Shown: positions 8,964 to 17,139 of the stretch, piece by piece
Position numbering within the stretch: position 1 is the first letter of the stretch
Layout of the letters: each line of letters opens with the position of its first letter
Assembly (NCBI RefSeq): GCF_026241315.1
Contig: NZ_JAPHNA010000013.1
Location: 1-56,348 of the forward strand
Direction: 5' to 3'
Length of the DNA: 56,348 bases
Source of the DNA: Campylobacter sp. MIT 21-1684
GTDB lineage: Bacteria > Campylobacterota > Campylobacteria > Campylobacterales > Campylobacteraceae
The notes under the pieces: model-generated
The model's input: only the letters and a program-made list of their open reading frames with translations
What the model was told of the DNA's origin: nothing
Database searches by the model: none
Translations under genes and position numbers: made by a program

Positions 8964-9622
8964 TGCAGAGAATATTCTATAGGTATTTTAATCCTTGCAT
9001 CACTATTATGAGGTGGGAAATGTTTTGAGGCAAGTTGTATAGTTTGTAAGGCATTATCATCTAAAATTCTATATCCTGAACTTTGAATAATCTTTACTTC
9101 ACTTAAAATTTGTTCTTCTTTCCACAAAAACTCGACCACAACTCTACCTTGAATACGCATTTTTATTGCTTGTCTTGGATAATTTCTTGATTTGTCGATA
9201 GCTGTTTTAATTTCCCTAAGAAAAGGATTGTCCTCTTTGCCATACTGAAAAACTTGTACTTCTTTAGAAACTTGTTGTATTTTCTCAGAAAAATTTTGCG
9301 CCTGTGGAGGTGGTTGAAACTTTCTCTCAACAGACTTTTTTATTGGTTTTTTCATTCTTTTCTTGTGAATTTTTTTTACAGGTTTTACAAATTCTTTTTC
9401 AGGTTCTATCAAAGGAAGATCCTCGATTTGTTGAGGTGATGGCTGTTGAGTAAAAGTTTGCGTAATGAAATGCTGCACAGCAAGAGTAAATTTTTCTTGT
9501 GCAGGAATTTGAACTGTAAAAAAGACAGCTTTGGAAAACAAAAAAGCAAGGGGTGAAAAAAGTAAAAGCGTGAAATAAAAAGCTTGAGCCTTATGGTTTA
9601 GGAAAAAATTTTTAGAATTCAT
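8960..9622 (-). CDS. tonB: TonB energy-transducing protein
   Basis: TonB spans the periplasm and passes proton-motive force from ExbB-ExbD to outer-membrane receptors. A hydrophobic anchor (AFYFTLLLFSPLAFLFS) is followed by a long Pro/Lys-rich region with EPEKEFVKPVKKIHKK. The C-terminal domain carries YPRQAIKMRIQGRVVVEF, the usual YP-x-x-A...G-x-V-x-V-x-F signature. I chose the ATG at 9622 because AAGGAAG precedes it by five bases; the longer frame from 9661 adds 13 residues but has no ribosome-binding site. It is divergent from the TonB-dependent receptor, with a Fur-like 14-mer between. exbB/exbD are not in the window. Confidence 0.88.
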   Translation of the reverse strand: MNSKNFFLNHKAQAFYFTLLLFSPLAFLFSKAVFFTVQIPAQEKFTLAVQHFITQTFTQQPSPQQIEDLPLIEPEKEFVKPVKKIHKKRMKKPIKKSVERKFQPPPQAQNFSEKIQQVSKEVQVFQYGKEDNPFLREIKTAIDKSRNYPRQAIKMRIQGRVVVEFLWKEEQILSEVKIIQSSGYRILDDNALQTIQLASKHFPPHNSDARIKIPIEYSLH

Positions 9623-9692
9623 TAACTTCCTTAAAGAATACATTTCTAAGTTGTGATTCATTTTAGAGAGTGTATCAAAATAAATATAAATT

Positions 9693-9711
9693 TATAATTA
9701 ATATCATTAAA
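9693..9711. promoter_or_regulatory. Fur-box-like site, tonB side
   Basis: TATAATTAATATCATTAAA approximates the 19-base Fur consensus (GATAATGATAATCATTATC). The core ATAATTAATATCAT recurs exactly at 9788-9801. This copy lies 32 bases upstream of the longer tonB frame and 71 bases upstream of the preferred tonB start. Confidence 0.45.
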
Positions 9712-9786
9712 TTTATGATAAAAAGATTATTTTAAATATAATAATTATAAAGAAATGAGAAATAAACAATAAATTTATATATTATT

Positions 9787-9805
9787 AATAATTAATATCA
9801 TATTA
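9787..9805. promoter_or_regulatory. Fur-box-like site, receptor side
   Basis: A second exact copy of ATAATTAATATCAT (9788-9801) in the same orientation, about 53 bases before the receptor ATG. The surrounding sequence is almost pure A/T, so a chance match cannot be excluded from base composition alone. The placement of one copy near each divergent iron-uptake gene supports iron repression. Confidence 0.45.
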
Positions 9806-9854
9806 TAACAATTTTATTAACTAAAGACTTTTAATTTAGGAAAGGAAGTTTCAA

Positions 9855-11957
9855 ATGAATAAAAAAGCGTTAATGTGTTTCTTGGGCTTTAGTGTGCTTT
9901 ATGGAGATATTAATGAATACTCGCTAGAAAAATCTACTATAAGTGCTTCAGGTTTTTTGCAAGATATAAAAGAAGCTCCGGCCACAATAAATGTCATCAC
10001 CGCAAAAGAACTTGAAAATAAACCTTATAGAGATATTGCAGAAGTAATCAGCGATATACCCGGGGTTGATTTATATGCAAGTAAAGGCAAAACAGGAAAT
10101 TTTAATATTACAATGAGAGGTATTAGAGGCTATACTTTGATTTTAATTGATGGCAGAAGGCAAGGTATAGGTGGAGAAATAGGACCTAATGGCTTTGGAG
10201 AAACGCTTAATGCAACCTTACCACCACTTTCAAGTATAGAAAGGATAGAAGTTATCAAAGGACCAATGAGTACACTTTATGGAAGTGAAGCTTTAGGTGG
10301 TGTGATTAACATCATCACAAAAAAAGTGAGCGATACTTGGGCAACTTCAGTTAGTTTTGACACTCTTTTACATCAAGATAAAGCTTGGGGCAATACTTAT
10401 AGTACAGGAATCTTTGCAAGTGGTCCTTTACTTGAAAAAAGACTCGGAGTGAATTTGCGTTTTAGACAATCATACAGAGAACAATCAGAAGTTATTCAAA
10501 CTAGCACTAGAGGACAAAAAGTTCCTGCAAATCAAGCTCAAAGTCCTACAAAAGCAAACAATTTTAATCTTGGCACTCGTATCAATTTTTTATTTGATGA
10601 GCAAAATACTTTTACTTATGATGTAGATTTTTCAAAAAACCATTATGACAATTCAAGAGGACAACTTGGAACATTGACAACAAGTGGAACCAATGCAGGT
10701 GATTTAAGAGGTGGGTATGAAAGAAAAATGAACATAAGTAAACTTGTAAGTTTTTTTACTCATCAAGGTGTGTATGAGAAATTTCTCCTTAATTCAGGAT
10801 TGCAGTATAATCGAGTTACAAACGATGGAAGACAAGTTGTAGGACAAAGCACTGTACCTTTTCTTGGACAGAACAGAGATATTCGTGCAGAAGATATTAT
10901 TCTTGATAGTAAAGCTGTTATTCCTTTAGGATTAAAAAATATCTTAAGTCTTGGGGCTGAGTACAGACTTGAAAAAATGCGCGATAAAATTGCTACTCCG
11001 ACAAGTTTTGACCAATACCTCATAGGTGTTTTTGCTGAAGATGAATTCAGCATACTTGAAAATTTAAGACTGACACTAGGCACAAGATTTAACAAACACG
11101 AAATCTTTGGTAACAATCTCTCGCCAAGAGGCTATTTTGTTTATAATTTTAATCAAAATTTTACCATAAAGGGCGGTATTTCTACCGGATTTAAAACTCC
11201 TTATGCCAATCGTCTTATAGCGGGAACTTACAATTATGGTGGGCAAGGACGTTTCCCAATCTATGGTAATCCAAATCTTAAGGAAGAAACTTCTATCAAT
11301 TATGAAATCACAGCAGCATACACAAATGATTTTGCTACTCTTTCCCTTACAGGGTTTTTAACCGATTTTAAAGATAAAATTTCAACTGATTCCTATTCTC
11401 AAAATAGTATGATTCAAAGCTTAGGAATTACTTGCACAGCAGCTCGTTGTATACAAGCTACTAATCACGGTAAGGTCCAGTACAAAGGAGTGGAATTTGG
11501 TGCTGGCTTCAAACCTCTAAATAGTTTTGACTTGGATTTTGCCTATACTTTCCTCGATACGGAAATTAAAGAAAGTCAAACAGCATCGAATATAGGAAAA
11601 CCCGAAACAGGGACATTAAAACACAATATTATCGCTAAAGCAAGTTACAAAGCGTTTAACAAAATCATTCCTTGGATAAAAACTGAATATCAAATAGATC
11701 GTTATATGGGCAATGCGGACATTAATAGGGAATACTATAAAAATGTTTTTTTAGCTTCCTTAGGTATAAGTTATGAAATCAACAAAAACTGGAGTATAAA
11801 TGCCTCTATCTACAATCTCTTTGATAAAGACTTCACCGATTCCTATGAAACATATACAACAACTTCAAATAGTACGACAACAACAAATTTCATCAACACT
11901 TACAATCGTATCGAAGAAGGAAGGAGGTTGTATTTGGCGATAAATGGTAAATTTTGA
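9855..11957 (+). CDS. TonB-dependent outer-membrane receptor (CirA/FepA type, probably ferric siderophore)
   Basis: 700 residues. A short signal peptide (MNKKALMCFLGFSVLYG) is followed by the plug domain: SASGFLQDIKEAPATINVITAKEL, then GVDLYASKGKTGNFNITMRG, LILIDGRRQG and IERIEVIKGPMSTLYGSEALGGVINIITKK. These are the conserved plug blocks of catecholate and colicin-I type receptors. A 22-strand barrel follows, with NPNLKEETSINYEI and YNLFDKDFTD, and the chain ends in an aromatic residue (INGKF) as outer-membrane proteins require. Length and plug type fit the CfrA/CirA family, but the ligand cannot be read from sequence. RBS AAAGGAAG. Divergent tonB and Fur-like sites suggest iron control. Confidence 0.85.
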   Translation: MNKKALMCFLGFSVLYGDINEYSLEKSTISASGFLQDIKEAPATINVITAKELENKPYRDIAEVISDIPGVDLYASKGKTGNFNITMRGIRGYTLILIDGRRQGIGGEIGPNGFGETLNATLPPLSSIERIEVIKGPMSTLYGSEALGGVINIITKKVSDTWATSVSFDTLLHQDKAWGNTYSTGIFASGPLLEKRLGVNLRFRQSYREQSEVIQTSTRGQKVPANQAQSPTKANNFNLGTRINFLFDEQNTFTYDVDFSKNHYDNSRGQLGTLTTSGTNAGDLRGGYERKMNISKLVSFFTHQGVYEKFLLNSGLQYNRVTNDGRQVVGQSTVPFLGQNRDIRAEDIILDSKAVIPLGLKNILSLGAEYRLEKMRDKIATPTSFDQYLIGVFAEDEFSILENLRLTLGTRFNKHEIFGNNLSPRGYFVYNFNQNFTIKGGISTGFKTPYANRLIAGTYNYGGQGRFPIYGNPNLKEETSINYEITAAYTNDFATLSLTGFLTDFKDKISTDSYSQNSMIQSLGITCTAARCIQATNHGKVQYKGVEFGAGFKPLNSFDLDFAYTFLDTEIKESQTASNIGKPETGTLKHNIIAKASYKAFNKIIPWIKTEYQIDRYMGNADINREYYKNVFLASLGISYEINKNWSINASIYNLFDKDFTDSYETYTTTSNSTTTTNFINTYNRIEEGRRLYLAINGKF

Positions 11958-11998
11958 GTTTAGAAACTTAGAAATTTGAGTTTTGATGTGTCAGTGAA

Positions 11999-12046
11999 AA
12001 AATAAAATGCAAGCTAAAATGATATTTTTAGCTACATTTTATTTTT
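11999..12046. terminator. bidirectional intrinsic terminator
   Basis: A long, nearly perfect inverted repeat: AAATAAAATG-CA-AGCTAAAA pairs with TTTTAGCT-A-CATTTTATTT across the small loop TGATAT. The arms are bounded by an A-run on the left and a T-run on the right. It follows the receptor stop by about 40 bases and could stop transcripts from both sides. Confidence 0.65.
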
Positions 12047-12110
12047 CTACAATCCTTAAGCTTAAAATGTAATGCATTGTACTACAATCTTATACGACTA
12101 GGAGTTTTTT

Positions 12111-12158
12111 ATGAAATACTTTATTTTTGAACTCTTGGCAGTTGTATTAGCAGAGTAA
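12111..12158 (+). other. 15-codon ORF with ribosome-binding site, probably gene debris
   Basis: TAGGAG precedes ATG and the frame MKYFIFELLAVVLAE closes at TAA. It looks like the surviving start of a lost membrane or exported protein. It lies between the receptor terminator and the truncated rhuM start, at the edge of the defence island. Confidence 0.2.
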
Positions 12159-12208
12159 AGATACAACTCTAATGATTTAATAAAACAAGCTTTTGAAGAT
12201 TGAGATAC

Positions 12209-12282
12209 ACACTCTCACCAAGCTCATAGAGTTCAACTTTGACTTTTTTATCTTGCGTGGTGTAGAGGAGGAGGTTTGGCAT
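12209..12282 (-). pseudogene. truncated second copy of the rhuM 5' end
   Basis: From ATG at 12282 the frame reads MPNLLLYTTQDKKVKVELYELGES and then diverges to a stop. These 74 bases match the start of the intact rhuM gene (20701-20775 on the same strand) with only a few changes. It is the first 24 codons of a RhuM-family gene cut at its 3' side. Like the intact copy it begins just after the stop of the preceding gene (6 bases here, 5 there), so the same kind of gene junction occurs twice in the window. Confidence 0.75.
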
Positions 12283-12288
12283 AAGACT

Positions 12289-13209
12289 TCACTTATTTTG
12301 GATTGTTTTATATGAATTTGCAACTCTTATTTCTTCCTGGCCTGCTTCTGTCGTATAAATTTTTCTAAATACTATATCAGCTAAATGTTCTATATCTTTT
12401 GCATTACTAATCTCAAATCTATCATCTTTAATAAAATCTTGCTTGTATTTAAGAGCATAATTTTTATATTCCTCAAATCTTTCTTTTACTTTTTCTAGCT
12501 CATCAACAATCATTGCAATCGTTTTAAGTTTTGTTTTCGGCAAAGATTCAACATCTAAATTTTGAACTTTTAAAAATGGATACTTTTCATTATCTTTAAA
12601 ACACTCTATATCTTCTTTTGTTGCTTCTCTATAATATTTAGAAAAGCTAGGGAATACCAACCCTAAATCGCTAAATTTCCTAAAATATATCTTTTGTTCT
12701 TGCTGATTCCAATAAAGATGCGTGTAGTTTAAAATAGGTATATTGACTTTATTTGTCTCAATATGAGCCAATTTAATATCTGGCTTAAATGATAAATAAG
12801 TTTTTTCAACTCTAGCTGAAGGCATTATTCGTTGAATGTAGAGGTGAAATTTATCATTTATTTTTTCAAAAACATATAGAGTTTCTATCTTTTTTAAAGC
12901 GTCCTTAGTTATGCAATTATTTGTGTGTTTCATTTTGTCAAGATACTCTCCCATATCTTCATCTTTAGTTTTTATAAAAAATATTTCATTTTCACTTAGC
13001 GTATAATTTCCACCTCCTTGTTCTACAAAGTCAGTTTTGGGTATTTGTGTAAATCTAAAGTGTTTAAAGAGACGATTTTGCCATTGTCAAATTCGCACTA
13101 TTCTATTACAAGAATCTAAAAATAATCTTTTGATATTCGACTCTATAAGGGTTTGCCATAGTGTCAAATATCAAAGCTCTCTATACTCTGTGTGTATATC
13201 CTTTGCCAT
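12289..13209 (-). pseudogene. 306-codon unrecognised gene with two in-frame TGA codons
   Basis: A single frame runs from ATG at 13209 (with AAGGAGAAAA before it) to the stop at 12289. Two TGA codons interrupt it, after MAKDIHTEYREL and after SCNRIVRI. The frame between and after them is continuous: YLTLWQTLIESNIKR, then QWQNRLFKHF, then TDFVEQGGGNYTLSENEIF. The downstream part alone gives a 221-residue frame from ATG 12954, which lacks a ribosome-binding site. The protein is charged, with a helical C-terminus and no motif I recognise. It follows a type III Res-like fragment by 27 bases, so it was probably a cargo gene of that lost system. Likely inactive, unless TGA is read through. Confidence 0.6.
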
Positions 13210-13236
13210 ATTGATATTTTCTCCTTGTTGATTTAA

Positions 13237-13494
13237 TCAATCAAATATCTCTTCAGGAGTAGCTTTTATGTAATTTCTCATATCTGAAGTGGTGTGATTT
13301 TGTTTATTAAAATAATATAAAAATGTTTGAGTTCCTAAATTCTCACTGCCATTTTTGCCAAAAATATTTTCAAAGCCTTGCACTTTATCTCGCGGATTTG
13401 CCTCGTGTTCCAAGCCTTTAGAGTCTATGAAAATAATTTTATATTCTTTGCTTTGCTTATGCTTTAGCCAAAAGATGAGATTTGCATATAAAGA
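13237..13494 (-). pseudogene. C-terminal nuclease fragment of a type III Res-like helicase
   Basis: 85 codons closing with TGA at 13237. NLIFWLKHK...YKIIFIDSKGLEHEANPRDKVQGFENIF fits the C-terminal nuclease region of DEAD-box type III-like restriction subunits, which typically read DFIFWLKK...FIDPKGTEH...KVDGF. It has no start of its own. It begins directly after the TAA of the DGQHR gene and in the same frame, which marks a recombination junction. The sequence differs clearly from the intact Res at 24971-27892, so it comes from another system. Confidence 0.65.
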
Positions 13495-14994
13495 TTATTT
13501 TAAAGGCTCACAAATGCTTTCTAAAATACTTTTTAATTTTTCTTTTAATTCTTGCTTAAGTTGTTTAAAGTTATTTGAATTGTAATTAATTCGTTCTTTT
13601 GTTATTAAATCAAAATGAACCAAATCTCTGTTTTCTTTATCTAGTGCTTTTATCTGTTTATTAAACAATAAAATCAAAGGTTTATTTTGAGCCTCTGCTA
13701 AACCAATCTCATAATAAACATTTGGACGAGCGTGTGTCAAATCGGCAATCATCAAATCACACTCCTTAATGCCATTTTTTATTTTTTCAATAATATCTTT
13801 AGATTCTCTCTTTTCTTTATCAACTCTGTAAGGTATATATTTATCACCCTGCTGATGTTCTTTGCTAAGCTCATATCCCTCTGCAATCAGCTCATTATAA
13901 ACATCAACAATACTCTCCCAAACATTCTCACAATGTTCTCCAGAAAAAGCCATAGCTACAAAAACTTTTTGAATCCGAGAGTTATAAATTTCATCAAAGA
14001 TATTAATTAAGCTCTCTAAATCTATTGATTTGGTCTTATAAATATGATTTTTAAGCACCCATTGTGTAAAAAGCTCTATCTTTTTTGTATTCTCTCCACA
14101 AATACAATAATACAAAAACACTAAGAATAAATTAGTATTTTTTGATACCCTTAAATCTTTATCTCTAAAGATAGTATTTACATCACTAAGGTTTGCTTTG
14201 ATAGTTTCTAATTCTATTTTTATTCCTTTAGATTCTAAAAATTTAAAAAAATCCAAAAAACTACTTCTTTTGTTATCATTGAAAAGACTTTCTAAATTTG
14301 TGAAGTACTCCTTAAAATTACATTTTGAAATTTCTTTAGCATAATAGTAGGGCATTCCAAAAGATTTATCAGTTTTTAAAATCTCATTATCAAAGTTTTC
14401 AAAAATAAGCTTTAAGCTATGCTCTTTTTTTAGAGGAATAGCTTTAAAGTTTAGATTATGGAAAATCATTTGGCTTTGTCTTATATACTCCTCTTTTGTT
14501 CTAAAAAATATAACACAAATAGCAAGCATTGGGTTCTCAAGAAAAATTTTTTCTTTATTTAAATTTTCAAATGCGGTAATTCTATGATTTCCATCAATAC
14601 GAAAGAAAATGTCTTTATCGCCTCTTTCTTTTAAGGTGTTTAAAGTCGCCACCTTAAAAGTGGAATTCTTAGGTTTTGGGGATTGAATGCCAATATTGAG
14701 CTTTTTAAATCCAAAATTGCCTTTTTGGTTTCCCTGAAATGCTTGATAAAATTCTTCTAGTCTCACTATTTCTTCATCATTTTCAGGCAAATAGCACCCT
14801 AGCACAACTTCAGGGAAAAAGAGATTTTCTCCCTTTTTCAAAAATTCTTGCAAGTCCTCATTATGCGATTTGTCAATTTCTATTTGGTATGCTTCATCAG
14901 GTTTTGAGATTCTCACCACATCATTAAAGTTTGCAAAGCCTCTAAAGGTCAAGAATCCTCCAACTGACTTTTCCATAATACCCTTTAGTTTCAT
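13495..14994 (-). CDS. DGQHR (DndB-like) + nucleoside 2-deoxyribosyltransferase-like fusion; candidate defence effector
   Basis: 499 residues. The first part (about 20-200) has FFRIDGNHRITAFE at 131-144, a variant of the DGQHR motif of DndB and ParB-like proteins. The last part (343-495) begins VFVAMAFSGEHCENVW and carries IADLTHARPNVYYEIGLAEAQNKPLIL at about 416-442, the signature of nucleoside 2-deoxyribosyltransferase-like and TIR-related nucleotide-attacking domains. The middle (200-340) is helical and unassigned. It starts one base after the specificity-subunit stop, and GGAGG inside that gene's end is its ribosome-binding site, so translation is coupled. DndB relatives bind modified or target DNA, and the second domain may cleave nucleotides. 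The defence role is inferred from domains and context. Confidence 0.7.
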   Translation of the reverse strand: MKLKGIMEKSVGGFLTFRGFANFNDVVRISKPDEAYQIEIDKSHNEDLQEFLKKGENLFFPEVVLGCYLPENDEEIVRLEEFYQAFQGNQKGNFGFKKLNIGIQSPKPKNSTFKVATLNTLKERGDKDIFFRIDGNHRITAFENLNKEKIFLENPMLAICVIFFRTKEEYIRQSQMIFHNLNFKAIPLKKEHSLKLIFENFDNEILKTDKSFGMPYYYAKEISKCNFKEYFTNLESLFNDNKRSSFLDFFKFLESKGIKIELETIKANLSDVNTIFRDKDLRVSKNTNLFLVFLYYCICGENTKKIELFTQWVLKNHIYKTKSIDLESLINIFDEIYNSRIQKVFVAMAFSGEHCENVWESIVDVYNELIAEGYELSKEHQQGDKYIPYRVDKEKRESKDIIEKIKNGIKECDLMIADLTHARPNVYYEIGLAEAQNKPLILLFNKQIKALDKENRDLVHFDLITKERINYNSNNFKQLKQELKEKLKSILESICEPLK

Positions 14995-14995
14995 T

Positions 14996-17101
14996 TTATC
15001 CTCCTAATATCATAGATTCTACTTGCTTTTTCGCAGATTCTAAGATATTTTTTGCTTCTTGTTGTAATTCTTTTGCTTTTTCTTTGCGTTTGGTGATTTC
15101 ATTTGCGATTTGGTTTTGAATTGCAAGGGGCGGCAGGGGAATATATATGCTTTTTAATTCTGCGGTATTAAGATTAGGTTGAGCAATAGGTCTTTGCAAT
15201 CTTGTTACTTGAATTTGTGCAAGACAAGATGCCAACAAATAAAGCATAAAATCATTTGTAACATTAGTATTGAATCTTAAAATAGCAATGGCTTGATTAA
15301 CAACTGCAAATTTATTGCTTTTATATTGCGCAACCTTTCCAATGCTCCCAGCAATGCCAAACAAAATATCATTTTGTCGAAGCTGAACCCTTGATAGTAA
15401 GTTTTTATAAATATGTTCTTTAACAAATAAAGAATTTTCAAGATCAATATTAAGATTTGCATTAAAATTAACCAATCTTAAAAAGTGATATTTACCATTT
15501 TGCTCATAATCCTCGCCTTTAGCTTCTGGTGTTGAGCCAGATGCCAAAAATGTTAATATCTCTCCCAATCTTACCAGCTTATACCTCCCGCCGCTCCATA
15601 CATTTTGTAAAGAATTTCCAAAATCAAAAATAGTCTTATCTAAAGACTCCAAAGCTTTTTGTAGAACATCAAAATCAATCTCTATTAAATCCCCCCCCCC
15701 AGCAGCAGAATTGTGCAATATCATATTTTCTACATCAATTTTTGCCGCACTTAAAATTTCTTTTGCTTGGTTTTGAAGTAAAGTAGCTTTTTCTTTGGAT
15801 TCTTGTATAGACTTTACTAGTTTTTCTTGCACATTTAGCGGTGGTAAAGGGATTTTAAGGCTTAAAAACTCACTTACGCTTAAATGTTTTATCACTGCAC
15901 CTATTGCCTTTCTATTTGCTAGGATATTTAGTAAATGCGAGGCTAAAATATTTTGCACAAAATCAATATTTACCTCTTTTTTTAACTCAAGCCTCAAGAT
16001 TGCCCCGCTTATAATATAATCCCTGCTCACATCAGCCTTTAAACACAAGCCTATTGTGCCATCTTTTGAGTATAAAAGCTCATTGTCTTTAGGTTTAAAT
16101 TCTTGTAAATTTTCATATAAAGATGCAGTGATAAATTTTTCAACTTTTTCATACATTATGCCCTCATTTTGAATATCGCTTACGCGAATAAAAGGGATTT
16201 GTTTATTTTGTGCATAATTCCCGCTTCCTACTTCTATGCCCTTTTTGAAATTTGCGATGATAGTAGAGAGGCTCGTCAGTGGATAAACGCTTTGAGCAAG
16301 AGCCTTTTCTAAATCGTGATAATATTTTTGATGATAACTCGGGTCAAAGCGATTGCCGCTTATCTCGCTAAATTTTTTTATAAAAGTGCGATTTTGTTCG
16401 CTCTCTTGCCCCGGTAATTTTATGCCTAATTCTCCTAAAAGATAGCTATCAATAGAATCTAAAATTTCTTTTGCTTCTTGTTCTTTTTCTTGTTTGATTT
16501 TATAAGCATTATCCATTATGGCGATGATTTGTTGTTGAGCTTCTTTTGGTGGAAGTGGAATAAGATAACTTTTAAGAAAATCTATATTTACGCCCGACTG
16601 ATTATTCCAATTCACACAAGTATTAAAAAATACCTTATTTTTTTGATAAATATTAAAAAGAATACAAAGATACTTTGGTAACAAACTATCAGTATCTGTT
16701 TGAATTCTTGTTATATGGTTAGAGCATACAAAATTTCCTTCAACATCAAAATAGGCAGTTTTTCCTACAAGTTCTTGCGAATTTGTATTATTAAACAAAA
16801 CTTCGCCCTTTTGTATCAAATGCTCTTTACTTACATTTTTTGGAGCATAAATATTTTTATCAAATTTTAATATTCCATTTTCATCTAAGTTTGTGGGTCT
16901 AATTTGTAAAATACCATTATTGCAATCTTCTTGATAATCTCTTCCAATGGCAAAACCTGTTTTAGCACTTTTTATAACACTAGCCAATGATTTAACTTCA
17001 AAATGTGTATTTTTTAAAAAGGATTTAGAACTAAAAAGTAAATACAAAGGGTCAAACCTACCCCCGCTTAGCTCACTCCATTTTCTTGTAAAGATTTCCA
17101 T
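14996..17101 (-). CDS. hsdS: type I-like specificity subunit with three target-recognition domains, phase-variable
   Basis: 701 residues, about 1.6 times the usual HsdS. Three modules repeat. Module 1 (1-230) starts SELSGGRFDPLY and has IPLPPKEAQQQI at 181. Module 2 (240-465) starts SEISGNRFDPSY and has IPLPPLNVQEKL at 417. Module 3 (500-701) starts VWSGGRYKLVRLGEI and has IPLPPLAIQNQI at 654. Each ends in a coiled-coil spacer; module 2 ends VENMIL and module 3 ends VESMILGG-stop, so the module 2 end looks like a former C-terminus. G10 at residues 468-471 sits exactly there. Slips of one base leave a 471- or 475-residue two-module protein. It guides the fused nuclease-methyltransferase at 17256. 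RBS GGGAAG. Confidence 0.9.
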   Translation of the reverse strand: MEIFTRKWSELSGGRFDPLYLLFSSKSFLKNTHFEVKSLASVIKSAKTGFAIGRDYQEDCNNGILQIRPTNLDENGILKFDKNIYAPKNVSKEHLIQKGEVLFNNTNSQELVGKTAYFDVEGNFVCSNHITRIQTDTDSLLPKYLCILFNIYQKNKVFFNTCVNWNNQSGVNIDFLKSYLIPLPPKEAQQQIIAIMDNAYKIKQEKEQEAKEILDSIDSYLLGELGIKLPGQESEQNRTFIKKFSEISGNRFDPSYHQKYYHDLEKALAQSVYPLTSLSTIIANFKKGIEVGSGNYAQNKQIPFIRVSDIQNEGIMYEKVEKFITASLYENLQEFKPKDNELLYSKDGTIGLCLKADVSRDYIISGAILRLELKKEVNIDFVQNILASHLLNILANRKAIGAVIKHLSVSEFLSLKIPLPPLNVQEKLVKSIQESKEKATLLQNQAKEILSAAKIDVENMILHNSAAGGGDLIEIDFDVLQKALESLDKTIFDFGNSLQNVWSGGRYKLVRLGEILTFLASGSTPEAKGEDYEQNGKYHFLRLVNFNANLNIDLENSLFVKEHIYKNLLSRVQLRQNDILFGIAGSIGKVAQYKSNKFAVVNQAIAILRFNTNVTNDFMLYLLASCLAQIQVTRLQRPIAQPNLNTAELKSIYIPLPPLAIQNQIANEITKRKEKAKELQQEAKNILESAKKQVESMILGG
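15691..15700. repeat. G10/C10 homopolymer tract in hsdS (phase-variation switch)
   Basis: Ten C on this strand, G10 in the hsdS sense. With ten Gs the frame reads Gly-Gly-Gly-Asp and continues to 701 residues. Nine Gs give Gly-Gly-Gly-Ile-stop. Eleven Gs give a stop five codons after the tract. It is the only homopolymer of eight or more G/C bases I found in the window. Campylobacter is known to slip at such tracts. Confidence 0.85.
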
Positions 17102-17139
17102 TTACTTCCCTATTTAAGCTTCATATTATCTTTATTTGA

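Noticed and set aside
13026-13046. 16-base match TCAGTTTTGGGTATTT shared with about 22849-22869 on the same strand
   Set aside because: A pair of 16-base matches is expected by chance in an AT-rich window of this size, and the flanks diverge at once. Unlike the rhuM repeat there is no extended similarity.
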